Origin: Hyphomonas oceanitis SCH89
GTDB lineage: Bacteria > Pseudomonadota > Alphaproteobacteria > Caulobacterales > Hyphomonadaceae
DNA: 64,000 nt
Assembly (NCBI RefSeq): GCF_000685295.1
Contig: NZ_ARYL01000019.1
Span: forward strand, 1 to 64,000
Direction: 5' to 3'
In this document: positions 16,079-25,803 of the stretch, in pieces
Layout: the number at the start of each line of letters is the position of its first letter
Numbering within the stretch: position 1 is the stretch's first letter
Translations under genes and position numbers: made by a program
The notes under the pieces: generated by a model
What the model saw: the letters and a program-made list of their open reading frames with translations, nothing else
Told to the model about the DNA's origin: nothing
Database searches by the model: none

Positions 16079-19000
16079 ATGGCTAATTTCTTTATCGACC
16101 GCCCCATCTTTGCATGGGTTGTGGCAATCATTGTCATGATTGCAGGCGCGATCGCGTTGCGCTCCCTTCCGGTTTCCCAGTATCCCGACATCGCCCCGGC
16201 GACGATTTCGATCAATGCCCGCTATCCAGGCGCGTCTGCGAAGGCGGTCGAAGATACGGTGACGCAGGTGATCGAGCAGCAGATGACCGGGCTGGACGGC
16301 CTTGACTATATGGCCTCGTCGTCGAGTTCGCAGGGCGCTGCCTCTATCACGCTGACCTTCAAAACCGGGACTGATCCGGACATCGCGCAGGTCCAGGTGC
16401 AGAACAAGCTTTCGCTGGCGACGCCACTTCTGCCGCAACAGGTGCAGCGCCAAGGCGTTGTGGTGAACAAGGCCTCTGCAGGCTTCCTGATGGTTGTCGC
16501 GCTCGTGTCGCCGAATGGGACCTACGATTCCATTGACCTTGGCGACTATGCGCGGACCAACATGATCGATCCACTGAGCCGGACCGATGGTGTCGGCAAT
16601 GTGCAATTGTTCGGGTCGGCCTATGCGATGCGTATCTGGCTCGATCCCAATAAGCTGAACCAATATCGCCTGATGCCAAGTGACGTTATCGCGGCCATCA
16701 CCGCCCAGAACGCCCAGGTGTCTACAGGCTCGCTGGGCGGCGCTCCGGCCGTCGAGGGCCAGTCGATCACGGCCACGATCTCCCTGCAGACCCTGCTGTC
16801 GACACCTGAGCAGTTTCGCGATCTCCTGATCCTGACCACTGCGGATGGTGGCTCAGTTCGTCTGGGTGATGTGGCGCGGGTCGAAATGGGCGGCGAGAAT
16901 TATCAAACGGTTGCCAAGTATAATGGGCAGCCGGCGGCGGGTATGGCTGTTGCGCTGGCATCCGGTGCCAATGCGCTAGATACGGCTGAAGCTGTACGGG
17001 CGCAGGTGGAAGCACTTTCTGCGAATTTCCCGGACGACCTGACAGTCGTTTACCCGTTTGACTCCACGCCTTTCATCAGCACATCGATTCATGAAGTCCA
17101 GAAGACGCTTATGGAAGCTGTCGTCCTGGTCTTTTTCGTCATCCTCGTGTTCCTTCAGAGCTTCCGGGCTGCCTTCATTCCGATGATTGCCGTGCCGGTC
17201 GTTCTGCTGGGTACGTTCGCAGTGCTGCTGGCCTTTGGCTATTCGATCAATACGTTCACGATGTTCGCCATGGTGCTCGCGATCGGCCTGCTGGTTGATG
17301 ATGCGATCGTTGTGGTCGAGAACGTCGAGCGCGTGATGACGGAGGAGGGGCTTTCGCCCCGTGAAGCGACGCGCAAGTCGATGAACCAGATTACGGGTGC
17401 CCTTATCGGCATCGCGGTTGTGCTGTCGGCTGTGTTCATCCCGATGGCATTCTTCCCTGGCTCGGCTGGTGTGATCTATCGCCAGTTTTCGGTGACCATT
17501 GTTTCGGCCATGACGCTTTCGGTTCTGGTGGCGATCATTCTTTCACCGGCCCTTTGTGCGACGATCCTGAAATCGCATGACAAGGACGCGGCGCATGGCA
17601 AATCGATTGTCGGACGCGGCGCCGCCCTGTTTGACCGAGGTTTCGACAAATTGCGCAGCGGTTATGAATCCGTGGTGGAGCGCATCGTGCGCCGGCGCTG
17701 GATTTTTGCGGGCGTGTTTGTCCTTATGCTGGCGGCACTTGGTATTGGCTATACGAGCCTGCCGTCATCCTTCCTGCCTGATGAAGACCAGGGATCCGTG
17801 ATGACGGTCGTCCAGCTGCCGGCCGGTGCAACGCTTCAGCGTACCGAGGCTGTCATGGATGATGTCTGGGATTATTACAGCACAGCGGAAGCCGACAATG
17901 TGGCTGGCGCGATGCTGGTTTCCGGATTTGGCTTTGCGGGGCAGGGACAGAATGTCGGCATGTCATTCATCCGCCTCAATGATTGGGAAGATCGCACGGC
18001 GAAAAAGGACTCGGCAGCGAGTATTGTCGGTCGTGCGTTTGGCACGTTCAGCCAGCGTACCGATGCGTCGGTCTTTCCGGTGCTGCCGCCGCCGATCCGC
18101 GAGCTGGGCACGGCCAGCGGTTTTGATCTCTACCTGAAAGATACCGGCGGTATCGGCCATGAGGCTCTTGTCCAGGCCCGAAACCAGTTGCTGGGCATGG
18201 CTGCAGGCGATCCGAGCCTGGACGCCGTGCGGCCAAACGGCCAGGAAGACAGCCCGCAGTTCAAGCTGAACCTTGACTACCAGAAAGCTCAGGCACTCGG
18301 CGTGAGCCTGTCGGATGCGACGAGCCTCCTGTCGGTCGCGCTCGGTGGCTCCTATGTGAACGACTTCATCGACCGTGGCCGGATCAAGAAAGTGTACGTG
18401 CAGGGCGATGCGCCTTTCCGTATGCAACCGGAGGCGATTGGCGACTGGCGCGTCCGCAACAATTCAGGCGAGATGACGCCGATGTCGGAACTCCTGTCGT
18501 CTGACTGGCAGTATGGTGCGTCTCTGCTCCAGCGCTATAACGGCGTGCCGGCCCTGAATATTCAGGGACAGGCCGCTCCGGGTGAAAGCTCGGGCGTTGC
18601 CATGGACAAGATGGAAGAGCTGATCGGCCAATTGCCTAAGGGCACCGGGTTTGAGTGGACGGGCATCAGCGCGCAGGAGCGCAGCTCCGGCAACCAGACG
18701 ACGCTGCTCTATACGCTCTCGGCCCTGTTCATCTTCCTTTGCCTTGCCGCTCTTTACGAGAGCTGGACAGTGCCGATCTCGGTGCTTCTGGTCGCGCCGA
18801 TTGGTGTGATGGGCGCGGTGGCGGGTGCGCACTTTGGCGGACTGTCGAACGACGTGTTCTTCCAGGTCGGCCTGCTCACTACCATCGGTCTGGCATCGAA
18901 GAACGCCATCCTGATTGTCGAGTTCGCACGCGGACTTGAGGCGGAAGGCAAGGAACTGATCCCGGCAACGATGGAGGCGATCCGAATTCGTTTCCGGCCG

Positions 19001-19225
19001 ATCATGATGACGTCGCTTGCCTTTGGCTTTGGCATTCTGCCATTGGCCCTGAGTTCGGGCGCCGGTGCAGGTGCCCGGTCGGCGCTCGGCATCACGGTGC
19101 TGGGTGGTATGGCGGCCGTTACACTGCTCGGCCTGTTCGCAGCGCCTCTGTTCTACGTGATCGTTCGTAAGCTGACGACACGCAATCCGAAAACACCCGC
19201 GCAAGCAAATGGAGCTGCATCATGA
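16079..19225 (+). CDS. AcrB-type RND multidrug efflux permease (HAE1 family)
   Basis: 1048 residues, the standard AcrB length. The N-terminal MANFFIDRPIFAWVVAI is the family signature. Twelve membrane helices arise from two repeats, each with a large periplasmic loop. The proton-relay Asp pair is present in helix 4 (LLVDDAIVVVENVERV), with its partner region in helix 10 (LASKNAILIVEFA). It exports hydrophobic or amphipathic compounds using proton motive force, with the adaptor upstream and channel downstream. Its stop overlaps the channel start by 4 bases. Confidence 0.95.
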   Translation: MANFFIDRPIFAWVVAIIVMIAGAIALRSLPVSQYPDIAPATISINARYPGASAKAVEDTVTQVIEQQMTGLDGLDYMASSSSSQGAASITLTFKTGTDPDIAQVQVQNKLSLATPLLPQQVQRQGVVVNKASAGFLMVVALVSPNGTYDSIDLGDYARTNMIDPLSRTDGVGNVQLFGSAYAMRIWLDPNKLNQYRLMPSDVIAAITAQNAQVSTGSLGGAPAVEGQSITATISLQTLLSTPEQFRDLLILTTADGGSVRLGDVARVEMGGENYQTVAKYNGQPAAGMAVALASGANALDTAEAVRAQVEALSANFPDDLTVVYPFDSTPFISTSIHEVQKTLMEAVVLVFFVILVFLQSFRAAFIPMIAVPVVLLGTFAVLLAFGYSINTFTMFAMVLAIGLLVDDAIVVVENVERVMTEEGLSPREATRKSMNQITGALIGIAVVLSAVFIPMAFFPGSAGVIYRQFSVTIVSAMTLSVLVAIILSPALCATILKSHDKDAAHGKSIVGRGAALFDRGFDKLRSGYESVVERIVRRRWIFAGVFVLMLAALGIGYTSLPSSFLPDEDQGSVMTVVQLPAGATLQRTEAVMDDVWDYYSTAEADNVAGAMLVSGFGFAGQGQNVGMSFIRLNDWEDRTAKKDSAASIVGRAFGTFSQRTDASVFPVLPPPIRELGTASGFDLYLKDTGGIGHEALVQARNQLLGMAAGDPSLDAVRPNGQEDSPQFKLNLDYQKAQALGVSLSDATSLLSVALGGSYVNDFIDRGRIKKVYVQGDAPFRMQPEAIGDWRVRNNSGEMTPMSELLSSDWQYGASLLQRYNGVPALNIQGQAAPGESSGVAMDKMEELIGQLPKGTGFEWTGISAQERSSGNQTTLLYTLSALFIFLCLAALYESWTVPISVLLVAPIGVMGAVAGAHFGGLSNDVFFQVGLLTTIGLASKNAILIVEFARGLEAEGKELIPATMEAIRIRFRPIMMTSLAFGFGILPLALSSGAGAGARSALGITVLGGMAAVTLLGLFAAPLFYVIVRKLTTRNPKTPAQANGAAS

Positions 19226-20634
19226 ATAACGGAATGCGCGTTGCGCCATTGATGCTGTCTGCCTTTCTGGCAGGGTGCGTGAACTTGTCGCCGGATTACA
19301 AGCAGGCCGATGCGCCTATGCCGACGGCGCTGCCGATTGCGGACGAGCAAGGCGCGGATGCCGTGTCTGTGGGCGGCTGGGAGGACCTGATCGTATCGCC
19401 GGAGCTGGAGCGGGTTATTGCGCTGGCACTGGAAAACAACCGCGACCTGCGGGCGGCAACGGCGCGTATTGCTGTGGCGCGCTCGCAGTACGGGATCACG
19501 CGTGCTGCACGCCTGCCATCCGTTGCGGCGTCGGGCGGCGTGACGGAAACCGGGACGTTCGGTGACCCAAGCGCAGCGATCGAGCAGGCCGCCAATGCGC
19601 AGGAAGGTGTAAGCGCACAACTGGGCGTAACCGCATTCGAACTCGACTTCTTTGGCCGCGTGGCGAGCCTCAACGAGGCCGCACTGCAAAGCTACCTGTC
19701 GACGGTTGAGGGTGAGCGCAGCACGAAGATCGCGCTGATCTCCTCCGTGGCGCAGGCCTGGCTGACGCTGGCGGCGGATCAGGAGCTGCTGCGCCTCGCG
19801 CAGGAGACGATCGACAGCCAGACGGAATCCCTGAATCTCACCAATGAGATGTTCGACTCGGGCGTTGTCACCGAAATCGATGTGCGCCGTGCATCGGCGA
19901 GTGTCGAGACGGCCCGTGCGCAGCTCGCCCAATATACCGGGTTGGTGCGTCAGGACCTGAACGCCTTGCGCTTCATTGTCGGAACGGACTTGCCGGACAA
20001 TATTGCCGAGTCGGCCCAGCTGTTGCCGTCGCCTGTCGTGAACAGGTTGGCGGTTGGGCAATCGTCCGCCCTGCTGCTGAACCGGCCGGACGTGCTGGCG
20101 GCAGAGCGGTCGCTGCGTGCGGCCTATGCGAATATTGGCGCCGCACGCGCAGCCTACTTCCCCAGCATCTCGCTGACGGGATCGGCTGGCTATTCGAGCA
20201 ATGAACTCGATGGCCTGTTTGATGGTGGTATCTGGAGTGTCGGACCGAAGGTGTCGCTGCCGATCTTTGATGCAGGCAATCGCAAGGCCAATCTCGGTGT
20301 CTCCAAGGCAAACCGGGACCTGGCGCTGGCCCAATATGAGCGGGCGATCCAGACGGCTTTCCGTGAGACGGCCGATGCGCTGGCAACGGCGCAGACCGTT
20401 GACGAGCGGATCGACGCCTTGCGCCGTCTGGTCGAGGATACGTCCGTGACTCTCAACCTGTCCCAAGAGCGGTTCCGTGTCGGTATCGACGACTATCTCT
20501 CGGTCCTGGATGCCCAGCGGGACGATTACACGTCACGCCAGCAGCTGATCAGCGCCGAACTGGTCAAGGCGCTCAACGTGGTGACGCTGTTCCAGGCACT
20601 CGGCGGCGCGTCGACCCCGGCTGCATCCCAGTAA
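19222..20634 (+). CDS. outer-membrane efflux channel lipoprotein (NodT/OprM family)
   Basis: 470 residues with a lipoprotein signal peptide ending at LAGC (Cys19), followed by NLSPDYKQ as in NodT/CusC/OprM members. Two outer-membrane efflux repeats (TolC fold) are recognisable, the second containing LLLNRPDVLAAERSLRAA. It completes the tripartite pump. Translation is coupled to the permease by an ATGA overlap, and a strong intrinsic terminator follows. Confidence 0.94.
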   Translation: MNNGMRVAPLMLSAFLAGCVNLSPDYKQADAPMPTALPIADEQGADAVSVGGWEDLIVSPELERVIALALENNRDLRAATARIAVARSQYGITRAARLPSVAASGGVTETGTFGDPSAAIEQAANAQEGVSAQLGVTAFELDFFGRVASLNEAALQSYLSTVEGERSTKIALISSVAQAWLTLAADQELLRLAQETIDSQTESLNLTNEMFDSGVVTEIDVRRASASVETARAQLAQYTGLVRQDLNALRFIVGTDLPDNIAESAQLLPSPVVNRLAVGQSSALLLNRPDVLAAERSLRAAYANIGAARAAYFPSISLTGSAGYSSNELDGLFDGGIWSVGPKVSLPIFDAGNRKANLGVSKANRDLALAQYERAIQTAFRETADALATAQTVDERIDALRRLVEDTSVTLNLSQERFRVGIDDYLSVLDAQRDDYTSRQQLISAELVKALNVVTLFQALGGASTPAASQ

Positions 20635-20643
20635 GCTCTAATC

Positions 20644-20672
20644 AGCCTGTCCGGTCGCCCGGGCAGGCTTTT
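20644..20672 (+). terminator. intrinsic terminator after the RND efflux operon
   Basis: A 10-bp stem (GCCTGTCCGG at 20645-20654 with CCGGGCAGGC at 20659-20668, one G-U pair) has a 4-base loop and is followed by TTTT. It lies 10 bases after the stop of the channel gene, where transcription of the operon should end. Confidence 0.85.
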
Positions 20673-20754
20673 CCACCCTCAGGGCAAGACAAACGCGATT
20701 TCGCGGTTAGTATCGCACATCTGCTGCGAACGAGCCCCTGAATGATGCGCCTTC

Positions 20755-21399
20755 ATGCCTGATACAAAGACAGACCGGCGCACGGCTATCCTTGATGCCG
20801 CCGAGGGCCAGTTCGCGCGGCATGGCTATGATGGTGTGAACCTGCGGGCCATTGCGCGTGAGGCGGGCGTTGACGTGGCGCTGGCCAATTATCATTTCGG
20901 CAAGAAGCAGGACCTGTTTGATGCCGTGCTGATGCGGCGTGCGGATGTGCTGAACGGATGGCGCCTGAAAGCGCTGACGGATGCGATGGGGGAGGCGAGC
21001 CCCGCTGCGCCGAGCGTGGAGGCTATCGTTCGGGCCTATCTCGGGCCCTTGCTGACGGGACCGCATGTCGCCGAGCCGGGCTGGAAGCACTATTATGCGC
21101 TGATTGCCTATGTGAACAATTCGCCCGAGTGGGGCGGCAAGCTGATGACGCAGTTCTTTGATCCGCTGATCCGGCGCTTCATTGATGCGCTTCGCATGAG
21201 CCTCGCGCCGGTGGATGAGAAATCCCTGTACTGGGCATACCATTGCTTTTCTGGCGCCCTGACGCTGACCTTTGCGCAGACAGGACGCATCGACCAGCTT
21301 TCGCGCGGGCTCTGCCACTCGGATGATCTGGATGACGCCTATGAGCATGTGGTGCAATTCATCACAGCAGGATTTGAAGCGCTGAAGGCGGATCGATAA
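20755..21399 (+). CDS. TetR family transcriptional regulator (CerR/YbiH-like)
   Basis: 214 residues. The N-terminal HTH is clear (TAILDAAEGQFARHGYDGV, then VDVALANYHFGKKQDLFDAV). The C-terminal half resembles the DUF1956-type ligand domain found in CerR/YbiH-like regulators. I see no strong ribosome site before the ATG. It stands alone after the efflux terminator and 58 bases before the MarR gene on the same strand, so its target is not evident from context. Confidence 0.85.
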   Translation: MPDTKTDRRTAILDAAEGQFARHGYDGVNLRAIAREAGVDVALANYHFGKKQDLFDAVLMRRADVLNGWRLKALTDAMGEASPAAPSVEAIVRAYLGPLLTGPHVAEPGWKHYYALIAYVNNSPEWGGKLMTQFFDPLIRRFIDALRMSLAPVDEKSLYWAYHCFSGALTLTFAQTGRIDQLSRGLCHSDDLDDAYEHVVQFITAGFEALKADR

Positions 21400-21457
21400 A
21401 TTTGGATGGCAGGCGCCTGCCTTGCAGGCTTGGCTTCGAGCCCTTACCAGAAGACCC

Positions 21458-21952
21458 ATGACCAATCCTTCCGACCTCCTGAAATCACTGCGCCAGATTA
21501 CGCAGGCCATCGACCTCTATTCCAAGCATTTGCTGAAAGAGACCGGGCTGACATCACCACAGTTGCTGGTGCTGCATGCCGTCAATGCGCAGGGGCGGGA
21601 GAAGCCGACAGATATCGCCAAAACGGTGAACCTCTCTCAAGGCACAATCACATCGATCGTGGACCGGCTCGCGCGTGCGGGGCTGGTCGCGCGCGAGCGC
21701 AGCGCCGAGGACAAGCGCGTGATCGAAGTCGTCGTAACGGAGGCTGGTCGCGCGCGCCTGAAGAATGCACCTGAGCCGTTGCAGCAGAACTTTCTCGCCG
21801 CCTTCAACGCGCTGGCTGAGTGGGAGAAGACGCTACTTGTCTCCTCCGTACAGCGTATAGCCGCGATGATGCATGCGGACGGCCTGGACGCCGCGCCGAT
21901 ACTTGAGATTGGTGACCTCTCTCCGGAAGAGGCGAAAGCCCAGGACGCCTAG
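21458..21952 (+). CDS. MarR family transcriptional regulator
   Basis: 164 residues from the ATG at 21458. The winged helix lies at about residues 35-110 (TSPQLLVLHAVNAQG, KPTDIAKTVNLSQGTITSIVDRL, then a wing with AEDKRVIEVVVTEAG). The family usually represses nearby transport or stress genes and is released by small ligands. The gene ends tail-to-tail with proB with a 4-base overlap, so it could influence the proline block, but nothing in the sequence proves this. Confidence 0.88.
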   Translation: MTNPSDLLKSLRQITQAIDLYSKHLLKETGLTSPQLLVLHAVNAQGREKPTDIAKTVNLSQGTITSIVDRLARAGLVARERSAEDKRVIEVVVTEAGRARLKNAPEPLQQNFLAAFNALAEWEKTLLVSSVQRIAAMMHADGLDAAPILEIGDLSPEEAKAQDA

Positions 21953-23109
21953 CGCGTCACAGGCTCCATCTCGTCTTCGGCGGGGCTGTCCCATGGCAGG
22001 TGGCGTTCGTCGAGCACGACGAGATTGTCACGCGACACGAGCGTTGCCTTTGTATGGTAGCCGAGCAGCTTGGTCGTTTCCGTATCCAGGTTGCGGGCGA
22101 GCAGCATGGTCTCTTCCGACGAGAAGTTCGTCAGGCCACGGGCGCGCTCGACGCCTTCCTCATCATAGATATGGATGACATCACTGCGGACATATGGCCC
22201 GTGAATGGACTGGACGTCTGCACGCTCGACGCCGCGCTTACCGGCGGCGAGGGCATCTGCTGCTTCATTGGTGATGACGAGGCTGCCGGCCATCTGCAGG
22301 CGATCAGTAAGCCAGGCGGTCCATGCGGACGCAGGCTCGGTATTCGCGATACACTTGGTGTGCGGGCGCTGGTTCTTGAGCACGGACGAGACGGGATTGT
22401 CGGCCTCGCCATTGGCGATAAGGGTGGTGCAACCGGCGTTCTGGGCCATGTTGGCGGCTTGCATCTTGGTCAGCATGCCGCCGCTGCCGAGGGCGCTCGT
22501 GCCTTCGGTGACGGACAGGTACTCAGACACATCGTGCAGCTCTTCGACCAGCTTGGCGCCGGGCTCGGACGGGTCCTTGTCATAGAGGCCGTCGACGCTG
22601 GTGAGGATGACGAGATGCTGGGCCTGGATCATCTGGGCGATGCGGGCCGCGAGACGGTCATTGTCTCCGACGCGGATCTCTTCAGTCGTGATCGTGTCGT
22701 TTTCGTTGACGATCGGCATCACATTGCCGTTCAGCAGGCGGTGAACCGTGTTCTTGGTGTTCAGGAAGCGGCGGCGCTCTTCTAGGTCGCCGCGCGTGAC
22801 GAGCACTTGCGCGATGTCGAACCCGAATTCATGTGCGACCTGCTTGTAGGCGTTCAGCACGATAGGCATCCCGCAGGCTGCCGCAGCCTGCTTGTCGCGC
22901 AGGCCGGCATTTTCGGGCTTTACATTCAGGGTGTTCAGGCCGAGTGCCACTGCACCAGATGATGTCAGAACGACTTCATAGCCTTCTGAACGCAGCAGCG
23001 CGATATCTTCAAGCAGCCGCTGGATGAATGCCCATCGCGGGGTGAGCAGGTCTGGATTGGCCAGTAGGCTCGATCCGACTTTCACGACGATCCGTTTGGT
23101 TTGGGACAA
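21949..23109 (-). CDS. proB: glutamate 5-kinase with PUA domain
   Basis: 386 residues. It catalyses ATP-dependent phosphorylation of glutamate, the first and feedback-controlled step of proline synthesis. The amino-acid kinase domain covers about 1-260, with KVGSSLL near the N-terminus, LTSSGAVALG, the glutamate-site segment NENDTI and SVDGLYDKDP. The PUA domain occupies about 280-375. The start appears to be TTG at 23109, with GGAG seven bases upstream. No ATG is available near the conserved N-terminus. proA is not next to it. proC is divergent across 284 bases. Confidence 0.94.
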   Translation of the reverse strand: MSQTKRIVVKVGSSLLANPDLLTPRWAFIQRLLEDIALLRSEGYEVVLTSSGAVALGLNTLNVKPENAGLRDKQAAAACGMPIVLNAYKQVAHEFGFDIAQVLVTRGDLEERRRFLNTKNTVHRLLNGNVMPIVNENDTITTEEIRVGDNDRLAARIAQMIQAQHLVILTSVDGLYDKDPSEPGAKLVEELHDVSEYLSVTEGTSALGSGGMLTKMQAANMAQNAGCTTLIANGEADNPVSSVLKNQRPHTKCIANTEPASAWTAWLTDRLQMAGSLVITNEAADALAAGKRGVERADVQSIHGPYVRSDVIHIYDEEGVERARGLTNFSSEETMLLARNLDTETTKLLGYHTKATLVSRDNLVVLDERHLPWDSPAEDEMEPVTR

Positions 23110-23393
23110 AATTTCGCTCCATTGGTTTGTGGCCTCGAACTAGGTGTATTTTGAGCAGGAAACAACATGCCAGACTCAAAAACCTCGATGTAATAGCAGC
23201 CAGAGGCCTGCGATACGGTAAATATACGTTGTATAACAGGGCGTTGAATAAAGAGTTACAGCGCGCAGGGGCTAGATCTATCTGAATTTCCTGTCATTAA
23301 AATTTGAATACAAAACAAAAATGTCTAGGAAGGCAGAATACAGGATCCAACGCGATTCCACTAACAAGAGCATGATGGGAACAGACTATCGCA
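23110..23393. other. divergent proB-proC promoter region
   Basis: 284 bases without a supportable gene. The segment is clearly more A/T-rich than its surroundings, especially 23210-23330, which includes GGTAAATATACGTTGTATAAC. That fits promoters for the divergent proB and proC genes. The short frames crossing it have no family features. Confidence 0.5.
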
Positions 23394-24173
23394 ATGAAGG
23401 CACTTTTGATCGGATGCGGAAAAATGGGCGGCGCACTGCTGGAGCAGTGGGCGCAGTCGCCGGACTGGGATTTTACCGTTGTGGACCCCTATACCGAGAA
23501 GGTGCCGAATGGCGTCCGTCTCGTGAAGGAGCGCAGCGCAATTGAATCCGAGCGCTTCAACCTGCTGATCGTGGCGATCAAGCCGCAGATGGTTGATGAC
23601 GTGATGCCGGACTATCGCGACCAGCTGGAAGAGGGCGGCGTAGTTGCCTCCATCGCAGCGGGTTGTTCGGTCAAGCGCCTACAGACGGCGACGGCGGTGG
23701 GCCCGGTCATTCGGATCATGCCGAACCTGCCCGCCCTGATCGCCAAGGGTGTCAGCGGCCTGTTCGCCAGCCCGGAATGCTCAGACCAACACAAGCAATC
23801 GGTCGAGGCGCTGATGGCGCGCGCCGGTACGGTTGTGTGGGTGAATGAAGAAGACAAACTGGACCGCGTGACAGCGGTGGCCGGCAGCGGACCGGGCTAT
23901 GTGTTCGAGATTGCCCGTACCTATATTGAAGCGGCCAAGTCGCTGGGCTTCACCCACGAGCAGGCGCGAGACCTTGTGCTGGGAACGATGCAGGGCGCGA
24001 TCGAGATGGCGCTTGGCTCTGATGACAGTGTCGAGACGCTGCGTAACTCGGTGACCAGCAAGAATGGTACGACGCAGGCAGGGCTTGAAGCGCTGAACGC
24101 GGACGGTGCCCTGACGGAGCTGATGCGCCGCACGACGCAAGCCGCCTATGACCGGGCCGTGGAGCTGCGTTAG
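23394..24173 (+). CDS. proC: pyrroline-5-carboxylate reductase
   Basis: 259 residues, the usual length. It reduces pyrroline-5-carboxylate to proline with NAD(P)H, the last step of proline synthesis. The N-terminal Rossmann motif ALLIGCGKMGGALL fits the family. The helical dimerisation domain contains AVAGSGPGYVFEIART and ends with the signature region VTSKNGTTQAGLEAL, where most homologues have TSPGGTT. The ATG gives the canonical N-terminus but has only a weak ribosome site. putP follows 71 bases later on the same strand. Confidence 0.94.
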   Translation: MKALLIGCGKMGGALLEQWAQSPDWDFTVVDPYTEKVPNGVRLVKERSAIESERFNLLIVAIKPQMVDDVMPDYRDQLEEGGVVASIAAGCSVKRLQTATAVGPVIRIMPNLPALIAKGVSGLFASPECSDQHKQSVEALMARAGTVVWVNEEDKLDRVTAVAGSGPGYVFEIARTYIEAAKSLGFTHEQARDLVLGTMQGAIEMALGSDDSVETLRNSVTSKNGTTQAGLEALNADGALTELMRRTTQAAYDRAVELR

Positions 24174-24244
24174 CCAATTCCCGCCGCTTCTGGCATGACG
24201 ATCACCAATCATCGCAGATAAAGACGACAGAGAAGAAGGTTTAC

Positions 24245-25789
24245 ATGAATATAGCAGCCATTGTTTCACTCGGCGCCTATTTCGTCCTCATGATGCTCAT
24301 CGGGCTTTATGCCTATCGCAAATCGACGAGCGACGTGTCCGAATACATGCTTGGCGGTCGCCAGCTGCATCCTGCTGTGGGCGCGCTGTCTGCCGGGGCA
24401 TCGGATATGAGCGGCTGGATGCTCATGGGCCTGCCGGGAGCTGTGTTCGTGACGGGCTTCAGTGCGGCGTGGATTGCTGTTGGCCTGGTGATCGGGGCGT
24501 ATTTCAACTACCGCCTCGTGGCGCCGAGACTGCGCGTCTATACCGAGCTGTCGGAAGACTCGATCACGATCCCGGATTTCTTCGAGAAACGGTTCAAGGA
24601 TCGCTCGCACCTGCTGCGTGTCCTGTCATCCGTCGTCATCGTCATCTTCTTTACGCTCTACACGTCATCCGGCGTTGTGGCTGGCGGCAAGCTGTTCGAA
24701 GCCTCGTTCGGGCTTGATTACACGCTGGGCCTGTTCGTGACGGCGGGCGTTGTGGTGGCCTATACTTTGTTTGGTGGGTTCTTGGCGGTCAGCCTGACGG
24801 ACTTCGTGCAGGGCTGCATCATGTTCGTGGCACTGGTACTGGTGCCAATCGTGGCGATCAATGCGGTTGGCGGGTTTGATGCGACGCATGCCGAAGTGCT
24901 GGCGTCGCCGCCGGCAAGCGTTGAGGACGCACCGAGCCGCGCGAACTTCTTCAACTGGTTCCAGGGCCTGTCAATTATCGGGATCGTATCCGCTGCGAGT
25001 TGGGGGCTTGGCTATTTTGGCCAGCCGCACATCATTGTGCGCTTCATGGCGATCCGGTCACTCAAGGATATTGCGACGGCGCGTTATATCGGTATGAGCT
25101 GGATGCTCGTGACGGTGCTCGGCGCCGTTGCCGTGGGTGTTGCTGGCGTGGCGTATGTTAACGAGCAGGGCATCAATGACCAACTGATCGATCCGGAAAC
25201 GATTTTCATCCTGTTCTCGCAGGTCCTGTTCCATCCGCTGATCACGGGCTTCCTGCTGGCGGCCATCCTTGCGGCGATCATGAGTACGATCTCGTCGCAG
25301 CTGCTTGTGTCATCGAGCTCGCTGACTGAGGACTTCTACAAGACCTTCCTGCGCAAGGAAGCGAGCCAGAAGGAACTGGTGCTCGTCGGGCGCCTGTCGG
25401 TGCTCGTCGTGTCGCTGATTGCCATCCTGCTGGCCTTTGACCGGTCGAGCAGCATCCTCGCGCTGGTCAGCTATGCCTGGGCCGGCTTTGGTGCCGCATT
25501 CGGCCCGATCATCCTCTTGAGCCTCTACTGGCGCCGTATCACGCGCAATGGCGCCTTGGCGGGTATGATCACCGGCGCGTTGACCGTGTTGTTCTGGCTC
25601 TATGCGCCGGTCACCATCAATGGCGCGTCACTGTCGGATACGATCTACGCGCTGGTGCCGGGCTTCTTCCTGAGCTTGCTGGCAACAGTGCTGGTCAGCC
25701 TCATGCGCAGCGAGCCGCGGCCGAAGGTGCAGGAAGAGTTCGATGAAATGATGGTTGCGATGTCAGCCGAGAAGCAGCCGTTCTTCTAG
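24245..25789 (+). CDS. putP: sodium/proline symporter (SSS family)
   Basis: 514 residues with about 13 hydrophobic helices. The family signature region near the N-terminus is present (YMLGGRQLHPAVGALSAGAS, DMSGWMLMGLPGA), as is the SQLLVSSSSLTEDFYK segment typical of PutP sodium-site helix 8. It imports proline with sodium. A strong ribosome site (AGAGAAGAAGG) precedes the ATG. Placement after proC and beside opgHG suggests use of proline as a compatible solute as well as a nutrient. Confidence 0.93.
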   Translation: MNIAAIVSLGAYFVLMMLIGLYAYRKSTSDVSEYMLGGRQLHPAVGALSAGASDMSGWMLMGLPGAVFVTGFSAAWIAVGLVIGAYFNYRLVAPRLRVYTELSEDSITIPDFFEKRFKDRSHLLRVLSSVVIVIFFTLYTSSGVVAGGKLFEASFGLDYTLGLFVTAGVVVAYTLFGGFLAVSLTDFVQGCIMFVALVLVPIVAINAVGGFDATHAEVLASPPASVEDAPSRANFFNWFQGLSIIGIVSAASWGLGYFGQPHIIVRFMAIRSLKDIATARYIGMSWMLVTVLGAVAVGVAGVAYVNEQGINDQLIDPETIFILFSQVLFHPLITGFLLAAILAAIMSTISSQLLVSSSSLTEDFYKTFLRKEASQKELVLVGRLSVLVVSLIAILLAFDRSSSILALVSYAWAGFGAAFGPIILLSLYWRRITRNGALAGMITGALTVLFWLYAPVTINGASLSDTIYALVPGFFLSLLATVLVSLMRSEPRPKVQEEFDEMMVAMSAEKQPFF

Positions 25790-25803
25790 GCTAAGCTAAA
25801 GTC

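Noticed and set aside
14854-16215. 453-codon minus-strand frame across the efflux adaptor
   Set aside because: Shadow of the adaptor gene; it also crosses the adaptor-permease junction and has no motifs.
23321-23545. 74-codon plus-strand gene before proC
   Set aside because: It overlaps proC in another frame and its second half is merely proC read out of frame.
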